64,000 nt of DNA from Bordetella parapertussis. GTDB taxonomy: Bacteria; Bacteroidota; Bacteroidia; Chitinophagales; Chitinophagaceae. The DNA lies in the NCBI GenBank assembly GCA_943331005.2, contig CALQJX020000009.1:1-64000 (forward strand). The letters are read 5' to 3'. The notes under the pieces were generated by a model. The model ran no database searches. It had not been told where the DNA came from and saw nothing but the letters and a program-made list of their open reading frames with translations. The position numbers and the translations under genes are program-made. Positions 36,551-46,254 of this stretch are shown piece after piece (the first letter of the stretch is position 1; the number at the start of each line of letters is the position of its first letter).

Positions 36551-37135
36551 TAAAATATTATAAATAACACTAGACGGATTTCATTAAAATATTTGATCTG
36601 TGTTTCATTAAAATGTTTGATAAAAACATTTTAATTATCAAAGAATTGAAAATTCTAAAGGAAGAGAAAAATACCTTGTGTACTAATATATTTTGATGAG
36701 CAAAATTAACTTTAATGCTACCCTTACTAGCAACTAACATTAGTAGTATTAAATATAGTAACTACATCTTTTTACTATATTTGTTATTATTATTATTATA
36801 TTATTGTAATAAATAACCTATAAAAATATTGAAATGCTTAAGATATACTTAAGAACAATAATTAATGCTTATAAATGCTGACCCAGAGTTAAAAAATCAC
36901 GAGATATACGAATTTTGGATAGATTGTAGATGTGTCAGCTTATTCCTAAAGAGCTGCTACTATAAAATAAAAAATACCCGAACTTTTTATCCGGGTATTT
37001 TGAAATAAAATAAAGTGTAGTCATGTTGGGAACTCTAAAAACCAGACGTATTGAGGAAAAAAGCCAACTCCTGTACAAACTGAAGTATCTAACCCGGAAG
37101 TAAATAAATAATATAATACAGCCTCTAAAAAGACT
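36551..37135. other. 585-bp AT-rich region upstream of the second giant gene
   Basis: It contains three imperfect direct copies of TTCATTAAAATrTT, starting near 36546, 36579 and 36604, just upstream of the giant gene start. It also holds the mtaB terminator at 36971-37001. No coding sequence is recognised. Confidence 0.45.
36971..37001 (-). terminator. Terminator downstream of mtaB
   Basis: AAAATACCCG (36971-36980) and CGGGTATTTT (36992-37001) form a 10-bp stem. On the minus strand a T-rich tract (TTATTTTATA) follows. It lies 135 bp beyond the mtaB stop codon. Confidence 0.7.
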
Positions 37136-38422
37136 TTAAACCATCCAGTCTGTAACCCTGTTCACAAACGCCTCTCTGAAAGGCACCTGAATACGTATGT
37201 AATTATCAGAATACCCTTCCATCATTCCATTTTTATCTGCATGTTCAAAAAGCACTTTGCGTAGCTGACCACGGTGCTGCTCTGAGAAATACTGCATTTT
37301 CTGAAAAGAAAGATTGCGTAGTGCCTTATTGCGTTCGTTGCGAATATGCATAGGAACCACAGGCTTCATGTCTGCAGCCAGGGTATCTGTACGTTCCGAA
37401 TAGGTAAACACATGCAGGTAAGAAACATCTATACTATGCAGAAAATCGAAAGTTTCTTTGAAATCTTCGTCTGTTTCACCGGGGAAACCAACGATCACAT
37501 CGGCTCCAATGCAGCAATGTGGCATGAGTTCTTTAATGAGCGCTACTCTTTCAGCATACAATTCACGCTTGTACCGGCGGCGCATAAGCCCCAATATCTT
37601 ATTACTGCCGCTCTGAAGTGGAATATGAAAATGAGGCATGAACCTACGAGAGGCAGCTACAAATGAAATGATCTCATCAGTCAACAGATTGGGCTCAATA
37701 GAAGAAATCCTGAAACGTTCTACCCCATCAGCCGAATCTGCATCAATAGCCTGCACCAGCTCAAAGAAGGAAGAATCACGTGTCTTACCTCCGTCTATAC
37801 CCTTGCCAAAATCGCCCAGATTGATCCCGGTAAGTACAATTTCCTTAACACCTGAAGCCGAAAGCTCACCAATATTGTTAAGAACACCCTGAATACTATC
37901 GCTGCGGCTGTGGCCACGAGCCAGTGGTATGGTACAAAAACTGCAATTATAGTCGCAGCCATCCTGAACTTTCAGAAAGGTGCGGGTACGGTCATTCAAA
38001 GAAAAGGAACTATGAAAACCAGAAACATCTTCAATATCGCAGGAACAAATTTTTGCGCCACCCTTATCTGCGGGTCCGTTTGCTATATCTTTCAGGTGAG
38101 CTACAATGTTGAACTTCTCTGCAGCTCCCAAAACCAGATCAACCCCATCAATAGCGGCTATCTGTTCCGGCTTCAACTGTGCATAACAACCAGTAACTAC
38201 AACAGTAGCATCGGGGGTGCGGCGCTGAATACGACGCACAATCTGCCTGCATTCCTTATCGGCATTGTCTGTAACAGAACATGTATTAATAATATACACA
38301 TCTGCATCCTCGTCAAATTCCTTCTTTACGAAGCCATCAGCTTCCAGCATACGGCTCAATGCCGATGTTTCGGAATAATTCAACTTACAACCCAGGGTAT
38401 GAAATGCTACAGATTTGCTCAT
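37136..38422 (-). CDS. mtaB: tRNA t6A37 methylthiotransferase MtaB
   Basis: The 428-residue radical-SAM enzyme converts t6A37 to ms2t6A in tRNA. The N-terminal MTTase domain carries cluster cysteines in HTLGCKLN (Cys12), INTCSV (about 48) and VTGCYAQL (about 80). The radical-SAM CxxxCxxC is in DGCDYNCSFC near residues 155-163. A C-terminal TRAM-like region follows (VLFEHADKNGMMEGYSDNYI). The start HTLGCKLN is the MtaB version, which differs from MiaB (TYGCQMN). The length is typical. A near-consensus -7 box (TACTTTTA) overlaps the start region. Confidence 0.93.
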   Translation of the reverse strand: MSKSVAFHTLGCKLNYSETSALSRMLEADGFVKKEFDEDADVYIINTCSVTDNADKECRQIVRRIQRRTPDATVVVTGCYAQLKPEQIAAIDGVDLVLGAAEKFNIVAHLKDIANGPADKGGAKICSCDIEDVSGFHSSFSLNDRTRTFLKVQDGCDYNCSFCTIPLARGHSRSDSIQGVLNNIGELSASGVKEIVLTGINLGDFGKGIDGGKTRDSSFFELVQAIDADSADGVERFRISSIEPNLLTDEIISFVAASRRFMPHFHIPLQSGSNKILGLMRRRYKRELYAERVALIKELMPHCCIGADVIVGFPGETDEDFKETFDFLHSIDVSYLHVFTYSERTDTLAADMKPVVPMHIRNERNKALRNLSFQKMQYFSEQHRGQLRKVLFEHADKNGMMEGYSDNYIRIQVPFREAFVNRVTDWMV

Positions 38423-38554
38423 TAAAAGTAAATACGCTCAAAAAAAGACAATACTGCCCTATGGCAGCAGGGCAAAGTTACTGATAAAGTTGCATCCATA
38501 TACTCACATAATGAGCTACCAGACGTTGGTTTTCTCTTTTTACTCTTCAAAGGT

Positions 38555-38620
38555 TATCTTTGCTGAAATGTATCTTGACCGTTCTTATGAAAATTCATAA
38601 AAACGATGATCCTACATTTG
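38555..38620 (+). promoter_or_regulatory. Candidate promoters of the E1-mnmH-selD operon
   Basis: Two -7 matches precede the E1 gene: TATCTTTG at 38555-38562 and TACATTTG at 38613-38620. They would give leaders of about 100 and 42 nt before the ATG at 38669. Neither has a clear TTG at the right spacing. Confidence 0.4.
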
Positions 38621-38668
38621 AGTTATCTTGATTTTCTTACTAATTATTAGACTTTAATATTATCCGTT

Positions 38669-41065
38669 ATGCCATTGATTGCTGCCACATCCAAGCCTGC
38701 AAGATTGTCGTTCGAAGAGTTCAAACAGGAAGCGCTGAACGACTACCGTATAGTGGTTGCCAGCCGTGAGGCCAGCCTGATGGGCAGGCGTGAGGTACTG
38801 ACAGGCAAAGCTAAATTCGGCATATTTGGTGATGGTAAAGAACTGGCACAGATCGCTGTTGCCAAATGCTTCAAACCCGGAGATATACGCAGCGGCTACT
38901 ACCGCGACCAGACCCTGATGTTTGCTACAGGCATGAGCGATATACAGCGTTTCTTTGCACAACTCTATGCTGACCCGAACATAGAAAACGAACCAGCAAC
39001 CGCAGGTCGTATGATGAACGGGCACTACGGTACCCGCTGGCTGGATGAAGATGGCGAATGGAAGGATCTGATGAAAGAACCACAGTCCAGCAGCGATATA
39101 TCGCCTACAGCCGGACAAATGGTACGTGCACTGGGTCTTGCCTATGCTTCTAAAATGTATCGCCATATAGAGGAATTACAGACAGGATTTGAAAAATTCA
39201 CCAATAAGGGCAATGAAGTAGTATTCTGTACTATAGGTGATGCGTCTACTTCAGAAGGTCTGTTCTGGGAAAGCGTGAACGCTGCAGGCGTGCTGCAGGT
39301 GCCACTGGCCATCTTTATATGGGATGACGGTTATGGTATATCAGTTCCAAGGTCTTACCAGACTACCAAAAACTCCATTTCCGAAGCTCTTGCAGGAATG
39401 CAGTGGGATGACAAAAAAGGAGGCATTAATATATACACTGCAAAAGGCTGGGATTATGCCGGTCTGGTGCAAACAATACAGCAAGGAATAGAAAGGGTAC
39501 GTGAAACACACATCCCGGCCATATTCCACATACAGGAAGTAACACAGCCACAGGGTCACTCTACATCGGGTTCGCATGAACGCTACAAAAGCAAGGAAAG
39601 GCTGGAGTGGGAGAAAGAAATGGATTGTGTGACCAAAATGAGGGTCTTCCTGCAGGAAAACAATATTGCAAACGAAGAAGAGATTCTGGCAATTGAAGAA
39701 GAAGCAAGAGAAGAAGCGCGTGCGGCAAAACAGCGTGCATGGGAAAACTTCCTGCAACCTATAAAAGACCAGAGAGAGCAGGCAGCAAACTTGTGTACTG
39801 CTGCCATGTATGAAGCCGGAAACAATGCAGAAACAGCAGCAGCGCTGACTGGCGAATTAAACAAAATAAAAGAGCCTATTCGTAAAGATGTACTGCAGAC
39901 AGTAAGCAAGGTACTTTCGCTGTGCAATCCTGCCGGTGAAGTCACTATGGCACTGCAGCGCTTCTACGACATAATACTGAACGACAACAAAGAAAAATTC
40001 TCTTCTCATCTGCATTCACAGTCGCGCCACAGTGCTATGAAGGTACCTGTTGAAGCGCCGGTATATGATGCCGATTCCACATCGCTTAACGGATATGAGA
40101 TACTGAACAAATTCTTTGATACCACATTTGCAGAAAACCCTGCAGTACTTGCTTTTGGCGAAGATCTGGGAAAGATCGGCGACGTAAACCAGGGCTTTGC
40201 AGGACTGCAGGACAAATATGGCTCACTACGTGTCACAGACACCGGCATACGCGAAGCCAGCATCATTGGCCAGGGTATAGGTTTGGCAATGCGTGGCCTA
40301 CGCCCTATTGCAGAGATCCAGTATCTGGATTATCTGCTCTATGGTCTGCAACCACTCAGCGATGATGTTGCTACTCTGCAGTACCGTACCCGTGGTGGAC
40401 AGAAATGCCCGCTCATAGTGCGCACACGCGGCCACAGGCTGGAAGGCATATGGCACAGCGGATCGCCGATGGGTATGATCATCAACTCTATAAGGGGTAT
40501 GTATCTCTGTGTTCCCCGCAATATGGTGCAGGCAGCTGGTATGTATAATACCCTACTTGCTGCAGATGAGCCGGGTATAGTTGTAGAATGCCTCAACGGC
40601 TATCGCCTGAAGGAGCAAATGCCATCTAACCTCAATTCTTTTACTGTACCTTTTGGCGTACCTGAGATCATTCGCGAGGGTACCGACATTACTATAGTTT
40701 CTTACGGCTCTACGCTACGTATAATAGACGATGCCATAAATAATTATCTGGAACCGAAAGGTATCAGCTGCGAGGTAGTAGATGTGCAGACACTGCTGCC
40801 ATTCGATATCAATCACATTATAGTAGAATCGCTAAAGAAGACCAACCGCATAGTGTTCATAGACGAAGATGTGCCGGGTGGTGCAACTGCATATATGTTC
40901 CAGCAGGTAATGGAAAAACAAGGCGGTTTCCGTTGGCTGGATGTGGCTCCGAAAACCATTACAGCACAGGCACACAGACCTGCATATGCAACAGATGGTG
41001 ATTACTTCTCTAAACCTAATGCTGAGACCATAGCCCAGGCAATAGAAGACATGATGAGAGAGTAA
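38669..41065 (+). CDS. Fused E1 alpha/beta thiamine-diphosphate dehydrogenase (2-oxo-acid dehydrogenase complex)
   Basis: The 798-residue protein joins both E1 subunits in one chain. The alpha part (about residues 1-350) has the thiamine-diphosphate motif GDASTSEG near residue 190 and WDDGYGISVP. A linker follows. The beta part (about 465-798) has FGEDLGKIGDVNQGFAGL, DTGIREASIIGQGIGLA and the C-terminal DEDVPGGATAYM. Such fused E1 proteins are common in Bacteroidota and are usually annotated as branched-chain 2-oxo-acid or pyruvate dehydrogenase E1. The substrate cannot be settled from sequence. The E2 and E3 genes are not here. The stop TAA shares its last A with the mnmH ATG, so translation is coupled. 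Confidence 0.9.
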   Translation: MPLIAATSKPARLSFEEFKQEALNDYRIVVASREASLMGRREVLTGKAKFGIFGDGKELAQIAVAKCFKPGDIRSGYYRDQTLMFATGMSDIQRFFAQLYADPNIENEPATAGRMMNGHYGTRWLDEDGEWKDLMKEPQSSSDISPTAGQMVRALGLAYASKMYRHIEELQTGFEKFTNKGNEVVFCTIGDASTSEGLFWESVNAAGVLQVPLAIFIWDDGYGISVPRSYQTTKNSISEALAGMQWDDKKGGINIYTAKGWDYAGLVQTIQQGIERVRETHIPAIFHIQEVTQPQGHSTSGSHERYKSKERLEWEKEMDCVTKMRVFLQENNIANEEEILAIEEEAREEARAAKQRAWENFLQPIKDQREQAANLCTAAMYEAGNNAETAAALTGELNKIKEPIRKDVLQTVSKVLSLCNPAGEVTMALQRFYDIILNDNKEKFSSHLHSQSRHSAMKVPVEAPVYDADSTSLNGYEILNKFFDTTFAENPAVLAFGEDLGKIGDVNQGFAGLQDKYGSLRVTDTGIREASIIGQGIGLAMRGLRPIAEIQYLDYLLYGLQPLSDDVATLQYRTRGGQKCPLIVRTRGHRLEGIWHSGSPMGMIINSIRGMYLCVPRNMVQAAGMYNTLLAADEPGIVVECLNGYRLKEQMPSNLNSFTVPFGVPEIIREGTDITIVSYGSTLRIIDDAINNYLEPKGISCEVVDVQTLLPFDINHIIVESLKKTNRIVFIDEDVPGGATAYMFQQVMEKQGGFRWLDVAPKTITAQAHRPAYATDGDYFSKPNAETIAQAIEDMMRE

Positions 41066-42120
41066 TGATCATCAAAACAGATATAGAAGAGTTCCTCTCA
41101 CTTGCACTGCAATATCCTGTACTGGATGCGCGCAGCCCCGGAGAGTATGACCATGCTCATATTCCCGGCGCCTACAGCCTGCCCTTGTTTACCGACGAGG
41201 AACGAAAAGTTGTAGGAACTGCCTACAAACAGGAAAGCAGGGAACAGGCGATAAAGAATGGCCTCGATTTTTTTGGCGTGAAGATGCGCAAAATGGTGGA
41301 GGATGCTGAAGCTATTACAGCAGCTCACCATAAAACACAACCATCAAATTGTGTCTTGGTTCACTGCTGGCGCGGAGGCATGCGCAGTGCAGCAGTAGCT
41401 TGGCTACTGGACCTCTATGGGTTCAAGGTGTATCTGCTGAAAGGCGGCTACAAAGTATACAGGCAGTGGACATTACAACAATTTGAAAAACCGGTATCCT
41501 TTCGGATGATAGGAGGCTACACCGGATCGGGAAAAACAATGGTACTGCAAGACCTGCAGAAGCGTGGTAAAGTAACGCTGGATCTGGAGGGACTAGCCAA
41601 TCATAAAGGTTCGGCATTTGGCGGACTGGGCAAAAATGGACAACCTACTCAGGAACAGTTTGAGAATGATCTTGCGCAGCACATACATGCGCTACCTACA
41701 GATGCTCCGGTATGGGTAGAAGACGAAAGTCGCAGAATAGGCGACCTGAATATACCTTTGCAGGTTTGGACCAACATGCGCCAAAGCCCCATTTATTTCA
41801 TGGATATAGCTATGGAGGTGCGACTGGATCATATAGTTGAAGAATATGGCAAATTCAAAAAAGAAGACCTGGTAACTACCATCATGCGGATCAGCAAAAG
41901 ATTGGGCGGACTGGGTACCAGAGATGCGATAAACCACATACTGGAAGGCAATATCAAAGAAAGCTTCAGCATATTATTGGCCTACTACGACAAGTTCTAC
42001 CTGCAAGGCCTCTACAACAGAGCAAATACCGATGAACTGATCACAAAAGTGGCATCGCACACTGTAAACCCGCAAACAAACGGCAATCTGCTATTATCAG
42101 CAGCTGCCATGAACTATTAA
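41065..42120 (+). CDS. mnmH: tRNA 2-selenouridine synthase
   Basis: The 351-residue protein replaces sulfur by selenium in 2-thiouridine at tRNA wobble position 34, using selenophosphate. An N-terminal rhodanese domain (LDARSPGEYDHAHIPGA) carries the catalytic Cys near residue 101 in HCWRGGMRS. A P-loop domain follows (GYTGSGKT near 150-157). The length matches the family (about 350-370). Selenophosphate synthase (selD) lies 7 bp downstream and provides the selenium donor. The start overlaps the preceding E1 stop by 1 nt. Confidence 0.94.
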   Translation: MIIKTDIEEFLSLALQYPVLDARSPGEYDHAHIPGAYSLPLFTDEERKVVGTAYKQESREQAIKNGLDFFGVKMRKMVEDAEAITAAHHKTQPSNCVLVHCWRGGMRSAAVAWLLDLYGFKVYLLKGGYKVYRQWTLQQFEKPVSFRMIGGYTGSGKTMVLQDLQKRGKVTLDLEGLANHKGSAFGGLGKNGQPTQEQFENDLAQHIHALPTDAPVWVEDESRRIGDLNIPLQVWTNMRQSPIYFMDIAMEVRLDHIVEEYGKFKKEDLVTTIMRISKRLGGLGTRDAINHILEGNIKESFSILLAYYDKFYLQGLYNRANTDELITKVASHTVNPQTNGNLLLSAAAMNY

Positions 42121-42127
42121 TAACTAC

Positions 42128-43186
42128 ATGATGCAAGAAGAAATAAAACTTACCCAGTTCTCACGCGGTGCAGGTTGCGGCTGCAAGATAGCACCTGCTG
42201 TGCTGCAGGAGATACTGCAAACTGATGTTGCAGAACAACATTCGCCCTTGCTTATCGTGGGAAATGGGGCCAATGACGATGCTGCCGCCTATGATATGGG
42301 AGATGGTAAAGCGCTGATTGCTACTACAGACTTCTTCATGCCTATTGTGGATGATGCTTATGAATTTGGCCGGATTGCCGCTGCCAACTCCATTAGCGAT
42401 GTATATGCCATGGGTGGCACCCCTACCCTGGCACTAGCCATACTGGGGTGGCCGGTAGAAAAAATACCGGTTGCCATAGCTCGCAGAGCACTGGAAGGAG
42501 CCAGGAGCATTTGTGCCGAAGCGGGTATACCACTGGCCGGCGGTCATAGCATAGATTCTTCTGAACCTATACTGGGACTTTCAGTAACAGGGTTTTGTAA
42601 AAAAGAAAATCTGAAGAGAAACAACACCGCACAAGAAGGCGACTTGCTTTTTATTACAAAACCTATTGGTACAGGCATACTGGCAACTGCACTGAAAAGA
42701 GATGTAATAAGCAACGAACATAAAGAAATACTCACCAGACAAATGACCAAACTGAATGCAATTGGTGCATTACTGGGAGCGATGAATGGGGTGCATGCCA
42801 TGACAGACATTACTGGTTTCGGGCTGGCAGGCCATCTTATAGAAATGGCGGAAGGCAGCGGAATTTCGGCAACCATAAACTACAGTAAAGTAACGCTTAT
42901 GGAAGGTGTAAAGACCTATCTGGCACAGCGCATTGTACCAGATGCCACTTATCGCAACTGGAACGGATACCACACAAAAATTGCGTTCGGAGAAGGTGTA
43001 GACATTATGGAATCCTTCAGCATACTACCCGACCCGCAAACCAATGGTGGCCTGCTTATTGCCGTAAGTCCAAATGCTATTGAAGAAGTAGTTGCCCTGC
43101 TGAACATGAATGGCTACAGCGACTTTACAACACCAATAGGAATACTAACTGCTGCTGGTGAAAAAGTAATAAATGTGATAGCTTAA
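42128..43186 (+). CDS. selD: Selenide, water dikinase (selenophosphate synthase)
   Basis: The 352-residue enzyme makes selenophosphate from selenide and ATP. The N-terminal catalytic motif reads GAGCGCKI. Cys17 and Lys20, numbered from the first ATG, match the catalytic pair of E. coli SelD, and Cys rather than selenocysteine is used. DDAAAYDMGDGKALIATTDFF and ANSISDVYAMGG form the ATP/metal site, and DITGFGLAGHL is in the second domain. A second ATG one codon later is also possible. With mnmH directly upstream and no selA/selB in view, its product here is most likely used for tRNA selenouridine. Confidence 0.94.
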   Translation: MMQEEIKLTQFSRGAGCGCKIAPAVLQEILQTDVAEQHSPLLIVGNGANDDAAAYDMGDGKALIATTDFFMPIVDDAYEFGRIAAANSISDVYAMGGTPTLALAILGWPVEKIPVAIARRALEGARSICAEAGIPLAGGHSIDSSEPILGLSVTGFCKKENLKRNNTAQEGDLLFITKPIGTGILATALKRDVISNEHKEILTRQMTKLNAIGALLGAMNGVHAMTDITGFGLAGHLIEMAEGSGISATINYSKVTLMEGVKTYLAQRIVPDATYRNWNGYHTKIAFGEGVDIMESFSILPDPQTNGGLLIAVSPNAIEEVVALLNMNGYSDFTTPIGILTAAGEKVINVIA

Positions 43187-43206
43187 TATCCCGGAAAATA
43201 GCGGCC

Positions 43207-43237
43207 TTGTATTTATTTGTTTCAATAATTAAATTTG
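43207..43237 (+). promoter_or_regulatory. Promoter of the YdeI-family gene
   Basis: TTG (43207-43209), a 20-bp spacer and TAAATTTG (43230-43237) match the Bacteroidota consensus. The leader to the ATG at 43279 would be about 35 nt. Confidence 0.6.
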
Positions 43238-43278
43238 GATAAGCATTATTCATACTTATTTAAAAACAAACAATAGCC

Positions 43279-43899
43279 ATGAGCACCTACGACCCTCGCA
43301 TTGATGACTACATTGCCAAAAGCGCAGCCTTTGCACAACCCATTCTGACCCACCTCAGAGAATTGATACACGAAACATGCCCTGATGTTGAAGAAATATG
43401 GAAATGGAGTTTTCCGAATTTCGAATATAAAGGAAGTACCCTCTGTAGTATGGCTGCGTTCAAACAACATTGCTCATTTGGTTTCTGGAAGGCTTCCCTT
43501 ATACCAGACCCTGACAACATACTACAATTGGCCGAAAAAGCAGCCATGGGACAATTGAGCAAGATCAGCAGCCTGAAAGACCTACCCAAAGACAGCATTC
43601 TGAAAAAGTACCTGAGGGCTGCTATGAAGCTGAACGAAGAGGGAGTGAAATCAAAAGCTAAAAAGAAAGTAACTTCTGAAGACAAGAGTGCACTAACCAC
43701 CCCGGCAGACTTTGCCGCACTACTGAAAAAGAAAAAAGAAGCATCGGAAGTATTTAATGACTTCAGCTACTCCAACAAGAAAGATTACATATTGTGGTTT
43801 GAAGAAGCTAAAACTGAAGCTACACGAAGCAAGCGTATGGAGCAGGCACTGGAATGGATAGCAGAGGGCAAAAGCAGACATTGGAAATACAAAAAGTAA
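43279..43899 (+). CDS. YdeI/OmdA family protein with DUF1801-like domain
   Basis: The 206-residue protein has an N-terminal DUF1801-like domain (about residues 15-115; CPDVEEIWKWSFPNFEYKG and GFWKASLI). A C-terminal helical YdeI/OmdA-type segment follows (FNDFSYSNKKDYILWFEEAK, then RSKRMEQALEWIAEGK). The family is common in Bacteroidota and Actinobacteria. Roles in antimicrobial-peptide protection have been suggested, but the function is not established. The protein is Lys-rich and appears cytoplasmic. It is monocistronic with its own promoter. Confidence 0.8.
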   Translation: MSTYDPRIDDYIAKSAAFAQPILTHLRELIHETCPDVEEIWKWSFPNFEYKGSTLCSMAAFKQHCSFGFWKASLIPDPDNILQLAEKAAMGQLSKISSLKDLPKDSILKKYLRAAMKLNEEGVKSKAKKKVTSEDKSALTTPADFAALLKKKKEASEVFNDFSYSNKKDYILWFEEAKTEATRSKRMEQALEWIAEGKSRHWKYKK

Positions 43900-44118
43900 T
43901 GTACCCATCAATAATTCATCGATCTGTTTAAGAAGCGAAGATCTCTTACAACGCCGGATCTTTCCTGACAATATCTATTTTCGGAAAAGCAGAACACAGA
44001 TCAATCAGTACGAACCCGCTTACATAGCATGTTTATATAAATACCAGAACAATCTGTACCATACACTTAAAAATATGGTAGCAGATATGTAATTCCTTTA
44101 CTGTAGATAAGAATGTTT

Positions 44119-44126
44119 TACTTTTG
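44119..44126 (+). promoter_or_regulatory. -7 element of purM
   Basis: TACTTTTG at 44119-44126, followed by CACTCA, matches the extended element of the rpsL and tRNA-Leu promoters. It ends 8 nt before the ATG at 44135, so the leader would be only a few nucleotides long. Confidence 0.55.
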
Positions 44127-44134
44127 CACTCAGA

Positions 44135-45301
44135 ATGAACGACCGTTACAGCCAGCGCGGAGTATCTGCGCAAAAAGAAGATGTACACAAGGCAGTTGCA
44201 AAGCTCGATAAGGGCCTTTTCCCCAATGCTTTCTGCAAGGTATACCCCGACTTCTGGGGAAATGATGCTGATTATTGCAACCTGATGCATGCCGATGGTG
44301 CAGGCACCAAGTCTATACTGGCATACATGTACTGGAAAGAGACCGGCGATATGAGTGTTTGGAAAGGTATAGCCATAGACAGCATAGTAATGAACATAGA
44401 CGATATGCTGTGCGTAGGTGCTACCGGTCCGTTCACCTACTCTTCTACTATAGGCCGAAATAAGCACCTTATTCCGGGTGAGGTGATCTCCTCTCTTATA
44501 AACGGCACACAGGAATATTTCGATAACCTGAAAGAATATGGCATAGATGTGCACTTTCTGGGTGGCGAAACAGCCGACGTAGGCGATGTGGTGCGTACCG
44601 TTATTGTGGATGGTACTATGGCTTGCCGTATGCGCCGCGACCAGCTGGTAACTACCGAAAAAATGCAGCCGGGCGATGTGGTGGTTTCTCTGGCAAGCTA
44701 TGGGCAGGCAACCTATGAAGAGGAGTACAACAGTGGCATGGGCAGCAACGGCCTTACAAGTGCCCGCCACGAAATGCTGCACAAAGAATATGCACAGAAA
44801 TACCCCGAAAGTGTAGACCCGAACCTACCTGCAGATGTGGTTTACAATGGCAAATACAAACTTACAGACAGAACCGCTACCCCACTGAACACGGGTAAGA
44901 TGATCTTATCGCCTACCCGCACCTATGCGCCGGTGATACTGAAAGTGCTGCAGCAGCATTTTGATAAGATACACGGCATTATTCACTGCAGTGGCGGCGG
45001 ACAAAGCAAATGCCTCCATTATCTTCCTGCACCACTTCGCGTGGTGAAGAACAATTTATTGCCGGTTCCTCCGTTATTTACTATGATACAGGAATCTGCA
45101 GGTACTTCCTGGAGAGAAATGTATCAGGTATTCAATATGGGGCAGCGACTGGAGATCTTTACAGACAAAGAAACTGCACAAAGTATTATTGCCATTGCAG
45201 CTTCTTTCAATATTGACGCACAGATATCGGGTTTTGTTGAACAGGCTGAAAAGAAAGAAGTAGTAATAGAAAGCCCGTATGGCACTTTCTCCTACACATA
45301 A
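44135..45301 (+). CDS. purM: Phosphoribosylformylglycinamidine cyclo-ligase (AIR synthetase)
   Basis: The 388-residue enzyme closes the imidazole ring in purine synthesis, from FGAM to AIR with ATP. Seen are the N-terminal YSQRGVSAQKEDVH, the substrate loop HADGAGTKS, MNIDDMLCVGA, FLGGETADVGDVV, and SNGLTSARHEML. The protein is longer than the ~345-residue E. coli enzyme and matches the longer Bacteroidota form. It shares the PurM fold with SelD, encoded 1 kb upstream, but the motifs clearly differ. It stands alone; no other pur gene is adjacent. Confidence 0.92.
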   Translation: MNDRYSQRGVSAQKEDVHKAVAKLDKGLFPNAFCKVYPDFWGNDADYCNLMHADGAGTKSILAYMYWKETGDMSVWKGIAIDSIVMNIDDMLCVGATGPFTYSSTIGRNKHLIPGEVISSLINGTQEYFDNLKEYGIDVHFLGGETADVGDVVRTVIVDGTMACRMRRDQLVTTEKMQPGDVVVSLASYGQATYEEEYNSGMGSNGLTSARHEMLHKEYAQKYPESVDPNLPADVVYNGKYKLTDRTATPLNTGKMILSPTRTYAPVILKVLQQHFDKIHGIIHCSGGGQSKCLHYLPAPLRVVKNNLLPVPPLFTMIQESAGTSWREMYQVFNMGQRLEIFTDKETAQSIIAIAASFNIDAQISGFVEQAEKKEVVIESPYGTFSYT

Positions 45302-45419
45302 ATAAATATATTTTTATAAAATTCTTAAACAAAAAACGATCTGAAAGTGAATTTTCTATGTTATATGTAGTACATTCACATTCAGAATTCGCAACCAAAA
45401 ACCTAAAATCAATAATAAA

Positions 45420-46148
45420 ATGAAAGGATTACTGATTACTGCATGCTCACTGTTCCTCTTTGGCGCAACTTATGCACAAGACAACGGCTCTGATGATGAC
45501 GGCATTACCAACGAAAAAATAAATCTGGATGGCAGCCCGCTCCCAGGTCATGACGGCAATCACAGTAAGCATTGGAATCATCTTACTACATTAGCGCTCT
45601 CCCCGCTTCAGTATACTGAAAACGGTGTTGGTGGTGGCATCAGCTATGAGCGTGCATTAGATCACAAAGGCATCATATCTGTATATGTACCTGCTATTGC
45701 AACCTTTAATCTGAAACATGGCCATTCAGATCCATACAACAACTACTATTACAACGACCCTTACATGAACAATAGGCCTTCAGTAATGCTTTATCTTATG
45801 CCGGGTGTGAAATTCTATCCTACAGGTATGGGCAAGGTTAAATATGCGATAGGCCCTAACGCTGTTATTGGTATTGGTCAGAAAAATGTTACTGACAGGT
45901 ACTACATGAATAACTACTACACTACTTCATCATACTATCCTGGCTACTACGTACCATATTCTAAAATGGAGGATCGCCTGCTGTTGGGTATGATGATCAA
46001 CAACTCATTGAACATCAACGCTACAGAACATCTGTATGTAGGTGCTGAAATGGGCTTTGGTTTCACTTATTACGACAAAGTAGGTAACTACAACGAAGGC
46101 GTTAACTTCCTTACTCAGGGTGCTTTCAAGATCGGTTACACTTTCTAA
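45420..46148 (+). CDS. Hypothetical exported protein, probable outer-membrane beta-barrel
   Basis: The 242-residue protein has a signal peptide (about 19 residues, ending ATYAQ). The acidic N-terminal segment (DNGSDDDG) is followed by alternating strands such as GGGISYERALD, LMPGVKFYPTG and LYVGAEMGFGFTYY. The protein ends GAFKIGYTF, with a C-terminal aromatic residue as in outer-membrane barrels. A Tyr/Asn-rich stretch (YNNYYYNDPYMNN and YMNNYYTTSSYY) is probably in extracellular loops. I do not recognise a named family. A strong terminator follows. Confidence 0.65.
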   Translation: MKGLLITACSLFLFGATYAQDNGSDDDGITNEKINLDGSPLPGHDGNHSKHWNHLTTLALSPLQYTENGVGGGISYERALDHKGIISVYVPAIATFNLKHGHSDPYNNYYYNDPYMNNRPSVMLYLMPGVKFYPTGMGKVKYAIGPNAVIGIGQKNVTDRYYMNNYYTTSSYYPGYYVPYSKMEDRLLLGMMINNSLNINATEHLYVGAEMGFGFTYYDKVGNYNEGVNFLTQGAFKIGYTF

Positions 46149-46170
46149 GCTAAAAAAACATTATTTTAAT

Positions 46171-46198
46171 AAAAGCCCCGCATTTGCGGGGCTTTTTT
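46171..46198 (+). terminator. Terminator of the beta-barrel gene
   Basis: AAAAGCCCCGCA (46171-46182) and TGCGGGGCTTTT (46185-46196) are perfect 12-bp arms with a short loop, followed by more T. It lies 22 bp after the stop codon. Confidence 0.93.
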
Positions 46199-46254
46199 AT
46201 TGCCTGACAGTAAATGATAATTGTAAACATTAATCCGTATTTTTGTTTATCACT

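Noticed and set aside
42128..43186. Selenocysteine-containing SelD
   Set aside because: The catalytic position is an ordinary Cys codon and there is no in-frame TGA.
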